Source: Bacteroidia bacterium
GTDB taxonomy: Bacteria; Bacteroidota; Bacteroidia; Flavobacteriales; Schleiferiaceae
Assembly (NCBI GenBank): GCA_030424545.1
Contig: JAUHWL010000009.1
Location: 60,614-124,613, forward strand
Direction of reading: 5' to 3'
Length of the DNA stretch: 64,000 nucleotides
Part shown: one piece after another, positions 10,204 through 20,351 of the stretch
Numbering within the stretch: the stretch's first letter is position 1
Layout: each line of letters starts with the position of its first letter
The notes under the pieces: model-generated
What the model saw: only the letters and a program-made list of their open reading frames with translations
Database searches by the model: none
Told to the model about the DNA's origin: nothing
Made by a program: the position numbers and the translations under genes

Positions 10204-10227
10204 ACACCCCTATAAAAAATGGGGGTA
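10204..10227 (-). terminator. Possible weak terminator after the Ca2+/Na+ exchanger
   Basis: A short inverted repeat acccc / ggggt, with an A/T-rich loop, lies 14-35 bases past the stop at 10241. On the minus strand it ends in GTTTGC, so the T-run is weak. Confidence 0.4.
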
Positions 10228-10240
10228 ACCCTGAAACAAA

Positions 10241-11188
10241 CTAAACCAATGCTAGAAATATGTAGGTAACATAGATTAAGAAAAGAAACAATCCTTCAAT
10301 TCTTCCAAGCTTGCCTTTTGTAATTAATCCCATCAATGGGAATATTAATATGGTAATGGCCAACATCCACCAATAATCAAAAGTGAGTAAATTATAATCT
10401 GAAACTTCTATAGGGGTAATTAAAGACGTAAACCCAAGTACTGCAAGAATGTTAAAAATGTTAGATCCAATCAAGTTTCCAACCGCAAGGTCTTGCTCAT
10501 TTTTTCTAGCAGCTATTATAGATGCTACCAGTTCGGGTACACTTGTTCCAAAAGCAACTACTGTAACGGAAATTACGCGCTCACTTACGCCAAATTCTAG
10601 CGCTATACCAGCTGCACCCTCAACAAAAAATTGGGCGCCAAAACGCAAACCTATTATTCCGATTAACAAAAAGCCAAGAACCTTCCAAATTGAATCTGTT
10701 GCAGAATTTGTATCTACATCTAAATCGGATACTTTAATATTCTGTTTTCTTGAAGACCATATTTTATAATAGTTATATCCTATTAAAATTGTAACAAAGA
10801 TAGCCCCTGCAATAAACCCTAATTGCCCGTTTTGTTTTAATAAGCCAAACAACAAAAGCGTTATGCCAAGTAAAAACCAATAATCCAAACGATAATCTAA
10901 TTTGCTTACCGGAAGTGTAAAAATAAAGGCCGTAAGCCCCATAATTAAACCAATATTTGCAATATTACTGCCAATTACATTGCCTAATGCAATATCAGAA
11001 TGGCCGTTTAATGAAGCTTGTAAGCTTACTAATAGTTCTGGAGCCGAAGTTGCAAATGCAACCACGGTTAGCCCGATTACGAGGGTAGAAATCTTAAATT
11101 TTAATGCTAATGAAACTGAGCCTTTTACCAGGAATTCTCCTCCGACTACTAGAAAAGCTAAACCAAGAATTAAGTATAAATATGACAT
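10241..11188 (-). CDS. CaCA-family calcium/sodium antiporter (YrbG-like)
   Basis: Inner-membrane exchanger of 315 residues with about ten hydrophobic segments. It has the two inverted alpha repeats of the Ca2+:cation antiporter family. The first contains FATSAPELLVSL and GNVIGSNIANIGLI; the second contains FGTSVPELVASI and GNLIGSNIFNILAVLG. These hold the ion-coordinating Glu and Asn residues. Its start directly abuts the tatA stop, so the two are probably co-transcribed. The likely role is export of Ca2+ in exchange for Na+; the exact ion preference is inferred from the family. Confidence 0.92.
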   Translation of the reverse strand: MSYLYLILGLAFLVVGGEFLVKGSVSLALKFKISTLVIGLTVVAFATSAPELLVSLQASLNGHSDIALGNVIGSNIANIGLIMGLTAFIFTLPVSKLDYRLDYWFLLGITLLLFGLLKQNGQLGFIAGAIFVTILIGYNYYKIWSSRKQNIKVSDLDVDTNSATDSIWKVLGFLLIGIIGLRFGAQFFVEGAAGIALEFGVSERVISVTVVAFGTSVPELVASIIAARKNEQDLAVGNLIGSNIFNILAVLGFTSLITPIEVSDYNLLTFDYWWMLAITILIFPLMGLITKGKLGRIEGLFLFLIYVTYIFLALV

Positions 11189-11473
11189 TTAAAGATCTGT
11201 ATTGCGTTTTATAGAACCCGCTATTTCTTTAAACTTCTTTTTTCCTTCGTCTAAGCTATCTTTAATCTCCTTAATATCTTCGTTTCCCTCGGCACTTTCT
11301 GTAATTTCTCGTTTTATATCATTTGTTGCATTTCGTACGGTTTTAATTCCTTTTCCTAACCCTCTTGCTATTTCAGGAATTTTATCGGCACCAAAAAACA
11401 TAATGATAACCAGAACAATTAGAAATAGCTCTGAACCACCAATATTAAATAGGAGAAATACACTTTTAATCAT
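11189..11473 (-). CDS. tatA: Sec-independent translocase protein TatA/TatE
   Basis: This 94-residue protein has the TatA plan: a short N-terminal part, one membrane helix (about 12-28, ELFLIVLVIIMFFGADKIPE) with the FGADKIPE hinge, an amphipathic helix (ARGLGKGIKTVRNATNDIKRE) and a charged tail. TatA oligomers form the pore that exports folded proteins carrying a twin-arginine signal. No tatC is present in this window. The stop is immediately adjacent to the antiporter start. Confidence 0.93.
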   Translation of the reverse strand: MIKSVFLLFNIGGSELFLIVLVIIMFFGADKIPEIARGLGKGIKTVRNATNDIKREITESAEGNEDIKEIKDSLDEGKKKFKEIAGSIKRNTDL

Positions 11474-11508
11474 AGGCCAAAAGTACCAAATGGGACGATT
11501 AGATTAAC

Positions 11509-13137
11509 CTATTCTACAACCAATTTTACAGAACTATTAAAGTTTTTGGCTTTGAGTTTTACAACATAGATTCCTGCAGCCAAATTGTGGTTTAGACGTA
11601 ATTTATCTGTGTAATTAGTTTGGATATTTATCACAGTCTTTCCTAACAAATCAATTACAGAAACGTCTATATCTGTATTTATTAATTTGGACGATAATTC
11701 TACATCAAAATATGTAGAAGATGGATTTGGATAGAGTGATAGTTTCGTATCACCATTTTCTTCAACCGAAAAGTTTAAGGGAAGCATGGCTACATTTACT
11801 GTGTCATAATTTCCTGAGATAAAGTTTACGGGAACCAGTTTTGGATAATACCCAAACTTTTTCAACTCTATGGTATCCCAACCATCTTCTATATATCCCA
11901 TTTTAACATTACCATTCACATCGGTCTTTTTAAATTCTGCTCTGCTTAACACCTCTACATCTACACCTATAAGGTTTGTTTTGGTTAAAGAGTCTTTTAC
12001 ATGGCACACTATTCTAGAGCCATACTTATATTCTGCGTTTAAAACATGAAGACCTTCTTCCATATCAGAAATTAAAATATTTCCTGATGGTAAGAACGGA
12101 TAAGCCCCCCAAGCACCGTGATAGCCGTCTCCAGAAAATTGAGGAGAAGTGTCATAATATCCGGCTTCTATTAAAAGGTCAGGGTATTTGGCATCAATAA
12201 TATGTGCTCCGGCTGTATAATAACTGGTTACTAAAAAGTCTCCTTTAACATGCACGTTATGTGGAATCACGTCTGTTCCTGGCAGCGTGCGCAGTCTATC
12301 TAATTCCGTAATATTTTGTAAGTCAGATACATCATAGGCCGCTATATAGGCATTGGGTTTTTCATCTGTTGTAAATACAGTGTTACCGTCATCACTTAAC
12401 CAGCAATTATGTGCAAATTGATTTGGCGTTGATTTGGTTGCTAAAAGTAGCGGAGCATTTTTTTGTCTAACATCAAATACAGATAGCAAACCAATATTAA
12501 TTGCGCCACCATATAAGGTGTCATCTCGTGCGTAGCCATCATGCAAATAAAAATTAGAAACAGAACCAACATAAACAGGATTCCATGGGTCTTGTGTTAA
12601 ATCATACATCAGCGCACCACCGTTATCAATAAGCCCATTGTCTCCAGATGCGCCAAATAGATACATAATTCCGTTTTCGTCTATAAAGATATTATGGCAT
12701 CTTCTTAAAGTGTCTATATTTCCGTTAAACTGGTTAACTTCTGGCATAAACGTTTTGGTGCGTGGTGTAACCAAACTATCTAAATCTACTATAACTACGC
12801 CTTCGTCAGGGTGAGAGCTCCAAGAAAATTGATTATCATGAATTATATAAGCATAGTGACCCCACGTTTTAATGTCTTTCCATAAGCTAAAGGCACCAGG
12901 TACAAATAATTTTTGTGTTGGATTTGTTGGAACGGTAACATCTACAACGCTAAACCCGTCTTGTGAACCAACCAAAGCATATTCCTTATTTGTTGTGGAA
13001 TCCACATACCCCCAGATATCTGATAAACTATACTGGTATGTTTTTTTCCCGAGAAGCTGCATGTGCAAACTATCTACTTGTGCAAAAGCAGAAAAGCTAA
13101 ATACTATTGTTGCAAAGGCTAAAAAATACTTTTTCAT
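11509..13137 (-). CDS. Secreted choice-of-anchor B family protein with T9SS type A sorting domain
   Basis: The 542 residues begin with a signal peptide (MKKYFLAFATIVFSFSAFAQ). The body (about 30-370) is a beta-propeller-like series of LVIVD-type repeats (GSQDGFSVVDVT, HYAYIIHD, NGIMYLFGASGDNG), as in choice-of-anchor B proteins. A carboxypeptidase-regulatory-like segment follows (CHVKDSLTKTNLIGVDVEVL). The last 80 residues form a type A C-terminal domain: LSLYPNPSSTYFDVEL, then VIDLLGKTV, then LAAGIYVVKL. Such proteins cross the outer membrane by T9SS and are released or surface-attached. The ligand or substrate is unknown. The stop of parC lies 4 bases upstream of its start. Confidence 0.88.
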   Translation of the reverse strand: MKKYFLAFATIVFSFSAFAQVDSLHMQLLGKKTYQYSLSDIWGYVDSTTNKEYALVGSQDGFSVVDVTVPTNPTQKLFVPGAFSLWKDIKTWGHYAYIIHDNQFSWSSHPDEGVVIVDLDSLVTPRTKTFMPEVNQFNGNIDTLRRCHNIFIDENGIMYLFGASGDNGLIDNGGALMYDLTQDPWNPVYVGSVSNFYLHDGYARDDTLYGGAINIGLLSVFDVRQKNAPLLLATKSTPNQFAHNCWLSDDGNTVFTTDEKPNAYIAAYDVSDLQNITELDRLRTLPGTDVIPHNVHVKGDFLVTSYYTAGAHIIDAKYPDLLIEAGYYDTSPQFSGDGYHGAWGAYPFLPSGNILISDMEEGLHVLNAEYKYGSRIVCHVKDSLTKTNLIGVDVEVLSRAEFKKTDVNGNVKMGYIEDGWDTIELKKFGYYPKLVPVNFISGNYDTVNVAMLPLNFSVEENGDTKLSLYPNPSSTYFDVELSSKLINTDIDVSVIDLLGKTVINIQTNYTDKLRLNHNLAAGIYVVKLKAKNFNSSVKLVVE

Positions 13138-13141
13138 TTGT

Positions 13142-15787
13142 TTAAAATTCTAATGTTATTTGGTTTTCACCGTCTTCATTTTCAGAGGAATCATCTGAAT
13201 TTTTTGATTCAGCCTTGTCATCCTCATCCTTTTCATCAACTTCACCTTCAGTATCCTTTTCAGCATCGTTAATTGTTTCCGGCTCTTGTTCTATCAAGTT
13301 AATCTCTTTGACAGGTAAAGTGGTTAATTGGTTGCCTAAAGCTTTCCAACCTTTAACAGAAATAAAATCAACAAGATCTATTTCTTCGGGTTCTTTTGTT
13401 TCTCCTTTTACCTTTTTAAAAATAATTTGCGCTAATGGCAACGAATTAGTTGTTGCAAATTCTAAATACGATCCCGGCTCTTCTGAAATAAATAATTCTT
13501 TTTTATCAGAATTTTCTAGTAAGAAGCGCTTCACGTAGAAACGTTTTTTTGTTCCTTCCCAATAAACCGCAGAAATGGGTTGTTGTTCTCTCCAACGTTC
13601 TATTAAGATTAAATCCTCGTCAAAATGAGTGGCTAAATCGAAACTAGAAAGCCTGTAATGACCACTTTGATACACCGTTAAAATTTTATCGTCACCTTTA
13701 AAAGAACCTACAAACTGTCCTCTGCCGTCAGCATTTAATCTTCTAACGGTATCATCAAACCAAATTTTGCGAGCGGCCAATGTGGGTATTCCTTTTTCAC
13801 GCAATTCAATTTTGCGTACCGGAAATTTAGAAACAATGTTACCTTTTGAGAGTCTTCCTTTTATGGCGATTTCAGAAAAATCAACTTCAAATTTTAATTT
13901 TTTTAAACGTTGCAATTGGCGTAACATCACGGTTACAACTTCTGCTTCTCCGTTCGGATTTACGGTTAAATACAGAACGCTAGATCCAGGCGTGCCGGTA
14001 GTTAGGTCGTATTCTTTATCTCGTGTTACACCGGTTACGGCAAAACGCTTCATGTACGAAACTTTGGTTTTGCCATCGGCATAAATCATGTTGTACGTAG
14101 TGCGCTTGTCGCCTTTTTTAAATACAGCCACATGCAAAATATCTTTGCCAACAAATGTTTTCGCACTAATTTTTGTTACCAACATTTTTCCGTCTTTACG
14201 GATTACAATAATGTCGTCTATATCAGAACACTCGCTAACAAATTCGTCTTTTTTAAGCGATGTGCCAATAAAACCTTCTGATCTGTTTACGTATAGTTTT
14301 TCGTTGGCGATGGCCACTTTCGCGGCAATAATATCATCAAAAACTCTGATTTCTGTTTTGCGTTCTCTGCCTGGGCTGTATTTCTTTTTTAAATTTTGAA
14401 AATATGCAATGGCAAATTCTATCAGGTTGGCTAGATTGTTTTTAACCTCTTCAATTTTACCTTCTAAATCTAAAATTCTATCATTTGCTTTATCAGAATC
14501 AAATTTAGAAATACGCTTAATTCTAATTTCGGTTAAACGGGCAACATCCTCGTCTGTTACTTCCCTAATAAGCGTTTTTATATATGGCGCCAACCCTTTG
14601 TGAATAAACGAAATTACTTCTTCCCAAGTTTCGGCTTCCTCTATATCTCTATAGATTTTATTCTCAATAAATATGCGTTCTAAGCTGGCAAAATGCCATT
14701 GTTCTTGCAACTCGTGCAATTGAATTTGCAGTTCTTGTTTTAACAACTCTACCGTATGGTCGGTAGATCTTTTTAACAGCTCATTTACTCCAACAAACAG
14801 CGGACTATCATTTTCTATTACACAACCAAGTGGTGCTATAGAAACCTCGCAATCTGTAAATGCATAAAGTGCATCTATGGTTTTGTCTGGAGAAATATTG
14901 GAGGGCAAGTAGATTTGAATTTCTACATTTTCTGCAGTATTGTCTTCAATGCGTTTAATCTTGATTTTCCCCTTATCATTGGCTTTTAATACAGAATCTA
15001 TTAAGCTTTGGGTGGTTGTGCCAAAAGGAATTTCTGTAATGGTAAGGGTAGATTTATCTATCTGTTGAATTTTAGCTCTTACGCGTACGCGTCCTCCGCG
15101 CATCCCTTCGTTATACTGTGTAAAATCGGCTATACCTCCCGTAGGGAAATCGGGTAAAATTTCAACTTTTTTTCCTTTTAGGATCTTAATAGAGCCATCT
15201 ATTAACTCTACAAAGTTATGAGGCAACACTCTAGTTGAGAGGCCTACGGCTATACCTTCTACACCTTGAGCCAACAGCAACGGAAACTTTACGGGTAAGT
15301 TTATGGGCTCATTGGCTCGGCCATCATAACTGCTTTGCCACTTGGTAACTTTTGGGCTAAACACCACTTCTAATGCAAATTTTGAAAGCCTTGCCTCTAT
15401 ATATCTTGGTGCTGCTGCTCTATCTCCTGTTAAGATATTTCCCCAGTTTCCTTGACAATCTATTAGAATATCTTTCTGGCCAAGTTGTACCAGCGCATCG
15501 CCAATGCTGGCGTCTCCATGTGGGTGAAACCTCATTGTTTGACCGATGATGTTTGCTACTTTGTGGTAGCGCCCATCTTCCATATCAAACATGGCGTGTT
15601 GTATTCTACGTTGTACGGGTTTAAATCCGTCTTCTAATGCCGGAACTGCTCTTTCTAAAATTACGTAAGATGCATAATCAAGAAAATAATCTTGATACAT
15701 GCCCGATACTCTAGTTATGGATGTTGTTCCAGAACTTGAATTGTTTTGTTTATTTTCTTGTGATTCTAGTTCGTCTTCAGACAGCAT
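13142..15787 (-). CDS. parC: DNA topoisomerase IV subunit A
   Basis: Breakage-reunion subunit that decatenates daughter chromosomes together with ParE. The catalytic Tyr is Y129 in AAAPRYIEARLS, and the winged-helix segment is MRFHPHGDASIGDAL near residues 85-99. The C-terminal half has beta-pinwheel-like strands but no canonical GyrA box that I can see, and it ends in a long acidic tail (DEKDEDDKAES). The length (881) and pairing with parE argue for topoisomerase IV over gyrase. Its start overlaps the end of the small membrane protein gene by 11 bases. Confidence 0.94.
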   Translation of the reverse strand: MLSEDELESQENKQNNSSSGTTSITRVSGMYQDYFLDYASYVILERAVPALEDGFKPVQRRIQHAMFDMEDGRYHKVANIIGQTMRFHPHGDASIGDALVQLGQKDILIDCQGNWGNILTGDRAAAPRYIEARLSKFALEVVFSPKVTKWQSSYDGRANEPINLPVKFPLLLAQGVEGIAVGLSTRVLPHNFVELIDGSIKILKGKKVEILPDFPTGGIADFTQYNEGMRGGRVRVRAKIQQIDKSTLTITEIPFGTTTQSLIDSVLKANDKGKIKIKRIEDNTAENVEIQIYLPSNISPDKTIDALYAFTDCEVSIAPLGCVIENDSPLFVGVNELLKRSTDHTVELLKQELQIQLHELQEQWHFASLERIFIENKIYRDIEEAETWEEVISFIHKGLAPYIKTLIREVTDEDVARLTEIRIKRISKFDSDKANDRILDLEGKIEEVKNNLANLIEFAIAYFQNLKKKYSPGRERKTEIRVFDDIIAAKVAIANEKLYVNRSEGFIGTSLKKDEFVSECSDIDDIIVIRKDGKMLVTKISAKTFVGKDILHVAVFKKGDKRTTYNMIYADGKTKVSYMKRFAVTGVTRDKEYDLTTGTPGSSVLYLTVNPNGEAEVVTVMLRQLQRLKKLKFEVDFSEIAIKGRLSKGNIVSKFPVRKIELREKGIPTLAARKIWFDDTVRRLNADGRGQFVGSFKGDDKILTVYQSGHYRLSSFDLATHFDEDLILIERWREQQPISAVYWEGTKKRFYVKRFLLENSDKKELFISEEPGSYLEFATTNSLPLAQIIFKKVKGETKEPEEIDLVDFISVKGWKALGNQLTTLPVKEINLIEQEPETINDAEKDTEGEVDEKDEDDKAESKNSDDSSENEDGENQITLEF

Positions 15788-16271
15788 TTTCTTCTATGTA
15801 ACCCAGTTTTTTATTCTTTGATATGATTCCTCGTAATGAACGCTCAAGATCTTTGATGTCTTGTCTACTTAAGTAAGATATTGTTACCGTCACTACTTTT
15901 TTTCCTCCGTCTTTGCTAGATACCTTTAAAGACAATGTTCTTCTAAAGGGCCATTTACTAAATGAATAGCCTACCAATTTTCGTTTCGGAAATTCGTAGT
16001 GCTTGTTAAAAATTCTGTTCATCCGCATAAAACTTGGCTCTTTGCTATCCATAATTATTACTTCACCATCACTATCGTATGTAAATACGGGGTTGCCTCT
16101 ATAGGCTAAAAATGCCAACACAACAACAACAATTGGCCCTAACCTTAAGGTTGTTTGGCCCATTGTTCCTTGATCTGTAGATAGAACTACCAAATCAAAA
16201 ACAAGCATTAATCCTAAGATGATGTATATAAAAAAGAGGTTCCGGTAAAAGCTTTCAGTATTCAGTCTCAT
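15777..16271 (-). CDS. Small two-TM membrane protein between parE and parC
   Basis: 164 residues with two hydrophobic helices at about 12-32 (NLFFIYIILGLMLVFDLVVL) and 41-58 (TLRLGPIVVVVLAFLAY). A basic, beta-rich cytoplasmic domain follows (PKRKLVGYSFSKWPFRRTLSLKV). The arrangement resembles small PH-like membrane proteins, but I do not recognise a named family. It lies 20 bases after parE and overlaps parC by 11 bases, so it should be translated with topoisomerase IV. Whether it has any role in chromosome segregation is unknown. Confidence 0.75.
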   Translation of the reverse strand: MRLNTESFYRNLFFIYIILGLMLVFDLVVLSTDQGTMGQTTLRLGPIVVVVLAFLAYRGNPVFTYDSDGEVIIMDSKEPSFMRMNRIFNKHYEFPKRKLVGYSFSKWPFRRTLSLKVSSKDGGKKVVTVTISYLSRQDIKDLERSLRGIISKNKKLGYIEENAV

Positions 16272-16291
16272 TACAAAAAAGGTATAGTTTT

Positions 16292-18151
16292 CTAGGGGTT
16301 TTCAGATTCCGCGAAATTATTCTTTTCTACGCGAAGGTTTTCAATAATAAATTCTTGTCTTTTCGGGGTGTTTTTCCCCATATAAAAGGATAAAATATTC
16401 TCAATCGTTAAATCTTTTCCAATCATAACAGGCTCTAAACGAATGTCTTCGCCAATAAAGTGTTTAAACTCGTCTGGCGAAATCTCGCCCAAACCTTTAA
16501 ATCTTGTTATTTCTGGTTTGGCACCAAGTTTTAGCATTGCTGCTCTTTTTTCTTCGTCACTGTAGCAATAATAGGTGCTTTTTTTATTTCTTACTCTAAA
16601 CAGTGGTGTTTGCAAAATATAAAGGTGTCCTTCTTTTACCAATTCTGGATAAAACTGTAAGAAAAAGGTGATGAGCAGCAAACGGATGTGCATTCCATCT
16701 ACATCGGCATCTGTGGCAATAACAACGTTGTTGTAGCGCAAATTTTCTATGCCGTTTTCTATATCTAAAGCGGCTTGCAAAAGGTTAAACTCTTCGTTTT
16801 CGTACACCACTTTTTTGGTAAGTCCGTAGCAGTTTAGCGGCTTACCTTTTAAGCTAAAAACGGCTTGCGTGTTTACATCTCTAGATTTTGTGATAGAACC
16901 AGATGCCGAATCTCCCTCTGTAATAAATAGAGTTGTTTCTAATCTTCTATCGTCTTTTAAATCAGTGTAATGTTTGCGACAATCTCTTAATTTTTTATTG
17001 TGCAAACTGGCTTTTTTAGCTCTATCTCTGGCTAATTTTTTAATACCCTGTAGTTCTTTTCTTTCGCGCTCTGCTCTTATAATTTTGCGCTGTATGATAT
17101 CTGCAGTTTCTGGGTTGCGGTGTAAAAAGTTATCGAGGTTGGTTTTTACAAAGTCTAAAATAAAGGTGCGTATGGTTACTAAGCCCGGGCCCATATCATT
17201 AGAACCTAATTTGGTTTTTGTTTGACTCTCAAAAATGGGTTCTATAACCTTTAGACTAATCGCGGCAATTACGCTTTGTCTAATATCGCTTGAATCGTAG
17301 TTTTTGTTGTAAAAATCTCTAATTGTTTTTACAAGGGCTTCTCTAAAAGCCGTTAAGTGCGTACCCCCTTGGGTAGTATGTTGCCCGTTTACAAAACTGT
17401 AATACTGTTCTCCGGTGCTTCTTTCGCTGTGGGTTAATGCTAGCTCAATGTCATCGGCACGTAGGTGGATGATGTCATGCAGGGTGGCACCGTCTAAATT
17501 ATCTTGTAAGAGATCTTTTAAACCGTTTTCTGAGTAGAATTTTTCTCCGTTATAAAGGATGGTAAGCCCTGGATTTAGGTAGGCATAATTCCAGAACATT
17601 TTTTCTAAATACTCATTTACATAACGGTAATTGTGAAAAATAGAAGTATCTGGTTTAAATGAAATTTTTGTACCTCTACGCTTACTAGATTCTTCAATTT
17701 TGGCATCTTTTACAAGGATGCCATTTTCGAATTCAGCACGTTTTAATTGGCCGTCTCTAACAGATTCTACTTTAAAGTAGTTCGATAATGCGTTTACGGC
17801 CTTTGTTCCTACACCATTTAAACCAACGGATTTTTTAAAGGCTTTAGAATCATACTTGGCGCCTGTGTTTATTTTAGAAACGCAGTCTATTACTTTACCT
17901 AGTGGTATTCCCCGCCCAAAATCTCGCACTACCACCATACCATCTTTAATAGATATTTCTATGGTTTTTCCTGCACCCATGACAAACTCATCAATAGAGT
18001 TGTCTAGCACTTCTTTTACAAGAATGTAAATACCATCATCTGCAGAAGATCCATCGCCTAATTTGCCAATGTACATACCTGGCCGTAAGCGTATATGCTC
18101 CTTCCAATCAAGGCTTCGAATATTCTCTTCGTTGTATTGTTCTATAGCCAT
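16292..18151 (-). CDS. parE: DNA topoisomerase IV subunit B
   Basis: ATPase subunit of topoisomerase IV. The GHKL ATP-binding domain shows EVLDNSIDE (Mg/ATP Asn), [10 protein letters not shown] and [14 protein letters not shown]. The transducer domain follows, then the TOPRIM domain with [11 protein letters not shown] and [13 protein letters not shown]. The 619 residues are short for GyrB but typical of Bacteroidota ParE. It is the first gene of a parE-membrane protein-parC group. Confidence 0.95.
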   Translation of the reverse strand: MAIEQYNEENIRSLDWKEHIRLRPGMYIGKLGDGSSADDGIYILVKEVLDNSIDEFVMGAGKTIEISIKDGMVVVRDFGRGIPLGKVIDCVSKINTGAKYDSKAFKKSVGLNGVGTKAVNALSNYFKVESVRDGQLKRAEFENGILVKDAKIEESSKRRGTKISFKPDTSIFHNYRYVNEYLEKMFWNYAYLNPGLTILYNGEKFYSENGLKDLLQDNLDGATLHDIIHLRADDIELALTHSERSTGEQYYSFVNGQHTTQGGTHLTAFREALVKTIRDFYNKNYDSSDIRQSVIAAISLKVIEPIFESQTKTKLGSNDMGPGLVTIRTFILDFVKTNLDNFLHRNPETADIIQRKIIRAERERKELQGIKKLARDRAKKASLHNKKLRDCRKHYTDLKDDRRLETTLFITEGDSASGSITKSRDVNTQAVFSLKGKPLNCYGLTKKVVYENEEFNLLQAALDIENGIENLRYNNVVIATDADVDGMHIRLLLITFFLQFYPELVKEGHLYILQTPLFRVRNKKSTYYCYSDEEKRAAMLKLGAKPEITRFKGLGEISPDEFKHFIGEDIRLEPVMIGKDLTIENILSFYMGKNTPKRQEFIIENLRVEKNNFAESENP

Positions 18152-18234
18152 TGTGCTAATCTACTTTGGTGGCCAATATAGAAATAAAGAAAAGCCCTAC
18201 ATACATAAGACTTACTGAGTAATGAACAGGTTTT

Positions 18235-19326
18235 CTACACGTTAAAAAGAAAGTGTAAAACGTCCCCGTCTTTTACGATGTATGTTTTTCCTTCTACGCG
18301 CAATTTTCCTACTTCTTTGGCGGCATTTTCTGAGCCATATTTTACGTAATCGTCATAGCCAATTACTTCGGCTCTAATAAATCCTTTTTCAAAATCAGAA
18401 TGTATTACTCCTGCCGCTTGCGGGGCTGTAAATCCTTCTTCTATCGTCCAAGCACGTACTTCTTTTACGCCTGCCGTAAAATATGTTTGTAGGTTAAGTA
18501 GTTTGTATGCCGTTCTAATTACTCTATTTACGCCCGGTTCTTCTAGACCTAATTCTTCTAAAAACATTTGTTTTTCGTCATAGTCTTCAAGCTCGGCAAT
18601 GTCAGATTCTGTGGCAACGGCCAAAAACATTACTTCGGCATTTTCGTTTTTTACGGCTTCTTTTACTTGCTCAACAAATTTGTTTCCTGTTTTTGCAGCC
18701 GATTCATCAACATTACACACGTATAAAACGGGTTTTGCTGTAAGCAACTGCAAATCATCAATAAAAATTTGCTCAGTTTCTGTACACTCAAATCCGCGAA
18801 CGCTTTGTCCACCTTCTATAAATAGTTTTAACCGCTTTAAAACATCGGCTTCTTTTAATGCAACCTTATCACCTGTTCGGGCCGATTTACCAACGCGTTC
18901 TATGCGTTTTTCTACGGTTTCTAAATCTTTTATCTGAAGCTCAGTATCTATGGTTTCTTTGTCTCTAATAGGGTCTATAGTGCCATCAACATGGGTTACA
19001 TTTTCGTTTTCGAAACAACGCAATACGTGAATAATGGCGTTTGTTTCGCGGATGTTACCTAAAAACTGATTACCTAAACCCTCGCCTTTGCTAGCGCCTT
19101 TTACCAAGCCTGCAATATCTACAATCTCTACCGTGGCGGGCACTACGCGTTGCGGAACCACCAATTCTTCTAACTTATTTAAACGGCTATCTGGCACCAC
19201 TACAGTACCCACATTGGGCTCTATGGTACAAAACGGAAAATTTGCCGCTTGCGCTTTGGCGTTGCTTAAACAATTAAATAATGTTGATTTTCCAACGTTT
19301 GGCAATCCTACAATACCACACTTCAT
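18235..19326 (-). CDS. ychF: Redox-regulated ATPase YchF (OBG family)
   Basis: Universal ribosome-associated P-loop protein of 363 residues. Motifs are G1 GLPNVGKST at 6-14, G3 [20 protein letters not shown], and the C-terminal TGS domain ([17 protein letters not shown], then [14 protein letters not shown]). The usual GTP-specifying NKxD is replaced by CNVDES, which is typical of YchF, which prefers ATP. It is transcribed divergently from the transketolase genes. Confidence 0.96.
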   Translation of the reverse strand: MKCGIVGLPNVGKSTLFNCLSNAKAQAANFPFCTIEPNVGTVVVPDSRLNKLEELVVPQRVVPATVEIVDIAGLVKGASKGEGLGNQFLGNIRETNAIIHVLRCFENENVTHVDGTIDPIRDKETIDTELQIKDLETVEKRIERVGKSARTGDKVALKEADVLKRLKLFIEGGQSVRGFECTETEQIFIDDLQLLTAKPVLYVCNVDESAAKTGNKFVEQVKEAVKNENAEVMFLAVATESDIAELEDYDEKQMFLEELGLEEPGVNRVIRTAYKLLNLQTYFTAGVKEVRAWTIEEGFTAPQAAGVIHSDFEKGFIRAEVIGYDDYVKYGSENAAKEVGKLRVEGKTYIVKDGDVLHFLFNV

Positions 19327-19346
19327 GAGCTAAATTTTTAAGCCGG

Positions 19347-19380
19347 CAAAAGTAATCAACCGTTGTAAAAAAATGCCAAA
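19347..19380 (-). promoter_or_regulatory. Promoter of ychF (Bacteroidota type)
   Basis: On the minus strand a -7 box TACTTTTG (19347-19354) fits the TAnnTTTG consensus. A -33 box TTTG (19377-19380) lies 22 bases upstream. The inferred start of transcription is about 15 bases before the ATG. Confidence 0.55.
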
Positions 19381-19468
19381 AAGAAAATCTACTGTTAGAA
19401 ATAATCGATGTTAGGAACTTGTAAACAAAAGCAAGCTATGCGCTACCCTTTTCAGAAATCTATTTCTC

Positions 19469-19476
19469 TAAATTTG
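19469..19476 (+). promoter_or_regulatory. -7 promoter box of the transketolase operon
   Basis: TAAATTTG fits the TAnnTTTG consensus exactly and lies 36 bases before the ATG at 19512. No convincing TTTG -33 box is visible, so the call is tentative. Confidence 0.45.
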
Positions 19477-19511
19477 CTCGCTCAATACAACCGCTATAAA
19501 AATTGCGAAGC

Positions 19512-20351
19512 ATGCATACACTCCCAGAAATTAGCTCTCAAGTACGTAGAGATATTGTTAGAATGGTACACAAAGTAAACTCTGGCCATCCGGGCGGTAG
19601 CCTTGGTTGTACAGATTTTTTAGTTACGCTTTATTTCGATTTAATGCGTCACAACCCAAAAAACTTTTCTATGGATGGAGAAAACGAAGATTTATTCTTC
19701 TTGTCTAATGGACATATTTCTCCTGTTTTTTATAGCGTTTTGGCTCGTAGCGGATATTTTCCGGTTGCCGAATTAAATACATTTAGACACATAGATTCTA
19801 GACTACAAGGGCATCCAACAACGCACGAAGGTTTGCCCGGTGTGCGCATTGCTTCTGGTAGCTTGGGCCAAGGCATGAGTGTTGCTATTGGCGCAGCATT
19901 GGCCAAAAAAGTTAATGGCGATAAGCACCTTGTGTTTACTTTACATGGCGATGGTGAATTACAAGAAGGACAGATTTGGGAGGCGGCAATGTTTGCACCA
20001 CACAACAAAGTTGATAACCTTATTTGCACCATAGATGCCAACGGACAACAGATAGATGGCGCAACAGACAACGTTTTAGGTCTTGGCGACATTGGCCAAA
20101 AGTTTAAAACATTTGGTTGGGATGTGGTTACTATTAAAGATGGTAACGACTTGCAACAAGTAGGTGATGGCATGCGCGAAGCGATTAACAGAACGGGCAA
20201 AGGCAAACCCATTTGTGTAGTTATGCATACTGAAATGGGTGCGGGAGTAGATTTTATGATGGGAAGTCATAAATGGCACGGTATTGCCCCTAACGATGCG
20301 CAATTGGAAGAAGCTTTAGCACAACTTCCCGAAACTTTAGGTGATTATTAA
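19512..20351 (+). CDS. Transketolase, N-terminal (TPP-binding) subunit
   Basis: Half of a split transketolase, which moves two-carbon ketol units in the pentose phosphate pathway. I start at the ATG 19512 (MHTLPEI), not the TTG three codons upstream. About 279 residues hold the thiamine-diphosphate motif HGDGELQEGQIWEAA plus the downstream IDANG, and the substrate-site histidines in VNSGHPGGSLGCTD and SNGHISP. The catalytic pyrimidine-binding domain is on the separate gene at 21749. A secreted vWA gene lies between the two halves, and its GTG start overlaps this gene by 11 bases. Confidence 0.93.
   Translation: MHTLPEISSQVRRDIVRMVHKVNSGHPGGSLGCTDFLVTLYFDLMRHNPKNFSMDGENEDLFFLSNGHISPVFYSVLARSGYFPVAELNTFRHIDSRLQGHPTTHEGLPGVRIASGSLGQGMSVAIGAALAKKVNGDKHLVFTLHGDGELQEGQIWEAAMFAPHNKVDNLICTIDANGQQIDGATDNVLGLGDIGQKFKTFGWDVVTIKDGNDLQQVGDGMREAINRTGKGKPICVVMHTEMGAGVDFMMGSHKWHGIAPNDAQLEEALAQLPETLGDY

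Noticed and set aside
11509..13137. Adhesin or enzyme function for the choice-of-anchor B protein
   Set aside because: Only the propeller-type repeats and the sorting domain can be seen; nothing supports a specific activity.
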